A stretch of 13,445 nt of DNA from JBAYNW01 sp041678605. Lineage in GTDB: Bacteria; Cyanobacteriota; Vampirovibrionia; Gastranaerophilales; Gastranaerophilaceae. Where the stretch lies: NCBI GenBank assembly GCA_041678605.1, contig JBAYNW010000037.1, positions 1-13,445 on the forward strand, written 5' to 3'. Of this stretch, positions 13,223 through 13,445 are shown one piece after another. The position numbers were made by a program, and so were the translations under genes. Each line of letters starts with the position of its first letter. Position 1 is the first letter of the stretch. The notes beneath the pieces are model-generated. The model was not told the origin of the DNA and ran no database searches. It was given only the letters and a program-made list of their open reading frames with translations.

Positions 13223-13231
13223 ATTATAGCA
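13223..13231 (-). promoter_or_regulatory. Extended -10 promoter of the HIT-speE operon
   Basis: Read on the - strand: TGC followed by TATAAT, an exact -10 hexamer with the extended TGn motif. No good -35 is present at 17 bp, which is tolerated by extended -10 promoters. Transcription would start near 13216, about 25 nt before the HIT start codon. Confidence 0.65.
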
Positions 13232-13242
13232 CAAAATAGTGA

Positions 13243-13366
13243 ACTGGGAAAAGTGAAAAGTTGAAAGGTCGAAGGGCTTTTTACGAAGTGATTAAGTGAC
13301 TGGGTGATTAAGTGATTAAGTTCAACAAAAAAAATTAAAACTTTCCCTTTCCCGTTTCCCTTTCCC
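13243..13366. repeat. Right-end repeat element (E7)
   Basis: Octamers such as AAGTGATT and AAGTGACT fill 13286-13321. A/G-rich sequence (13243-13275) lies on one side and TTTCCC-type heptamers (about 13341-13366) on the other, able to pair with it. It holds the inverted partner of E1. It sits between the divergent promoters at 13223 and 13386, so it occupies a regulatory gap on both sides. Confidence 0.85.
13275..13343 (-). repeat. Right copy of 69-bp long inverted repeat
   Basis: Reverse complement of 103-171 with one mismatch over 69 bp. Identity breaks at the edge of the heptamer region, where the left copy has one A fewer. See the left copy for its meaning. Confidence 0.85.
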
Positions 13367-13385
13367 TTAATAAAATGTAAACAAT

Positions 13386-13414
13386 TTGCTTTTTTCTTGA
13401 AAATAACCTATAAT
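13386..13414 (+). promoter_or_regulatory. Sigma-70 promoter for a gene beyond the window
   Basis: TTGCTT (13386-13391), a 17-bp spacer and TATAAT (13409-13414) form a strong promoter on the + strand. GGAGGA (13433-13438) is a ribosome binding site, so the start codon should lie within a few bases past the window end. The gene itself is not visible. Confidence 0.8.
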
Positions 13415-13445
13415 AATCCCATTAAATAAATTGGAGGAAGCAAAA

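Noticed and set aside
12897..13223. 108-codon + strand ORF opposite the HIT gene
   Set aside because: It is the complement of a gene with a clear histidine triad motif and shows no features of its own.

Overview
The window looks like the chromosome of an AT-rich, uncultured-type bacterium carrying a compact prophage-derived head and packaging cluster. The composition, the AAAGGA-type ribosome binding sites and the abundance of heptamer and octamer repeats between genes fit the non-photosynthetic cyanobacterial relatives of the gut (Gastranaerophilales/Melainabacteria). That placement is an inference of moderate confidence; there is no rRNA or other phylogenetic marker here.

Layout. Positions 1-380 hold no gene but contain a 144-bp array of octamers and a separate inverted repeat. 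A cysteine-containing, probably 5'-broken gene follows (about 470-889) and ends at a strong rho-independent terminator. From 1087 to about 11.8 kb nearly everything is on the + strand and phage-like: a solo LuxR-type DNA-binding protein, an AmpD/T7-lysozyme-type amidase (endolysin), a tail nozzle/stabilisation protein, an HK97-fold major capsid protein, a small holin-like protein, a scaffold-like protein, a head-tail adaptor-like protein, a small basic ORF, a small terminase subunit, an unknown 116-residue protein, a GNAT acetyltransferase, the portal protein, the large terminase subunit and a membrane-anchored coiled-coil protein. One gene inside this run, a three-helix membrane protein at 7480-7944, points the other way and has its own promoter and terminator, as a phage moron would. 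After a truncated 21-codon ORF the phage part stops inside a repeat. Two convergent host genes follow on the - strand, a HIT hydrolase and spermidine synthase, probably one operon. The last bases carry a promoter and ribosome binding site for a gene beyond the window.

Working together, the phage genes could build a short-tailed capsid, fill it with DNA and lyse the cell. No integrase, repressor, replication gene, tail fibre or ejection protein is visible. The order of the structural genes is the mirror image of the usual podovirus order although every gene reads forward.

The second theme is a family of seven repeat elements built from short tandem octamers and heptamers arranged as opposing arms. 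Several sit exactly between a stop codon and the next ribosome binding site. One, in front of the large terminase gene, is flanked by a 6-bp direct repeat, and its removal restores an ideal ribosome binding site. The first and last elements contain a 69-bp inverted repeat with one mismatch that brackets the whole 13-kb segment.
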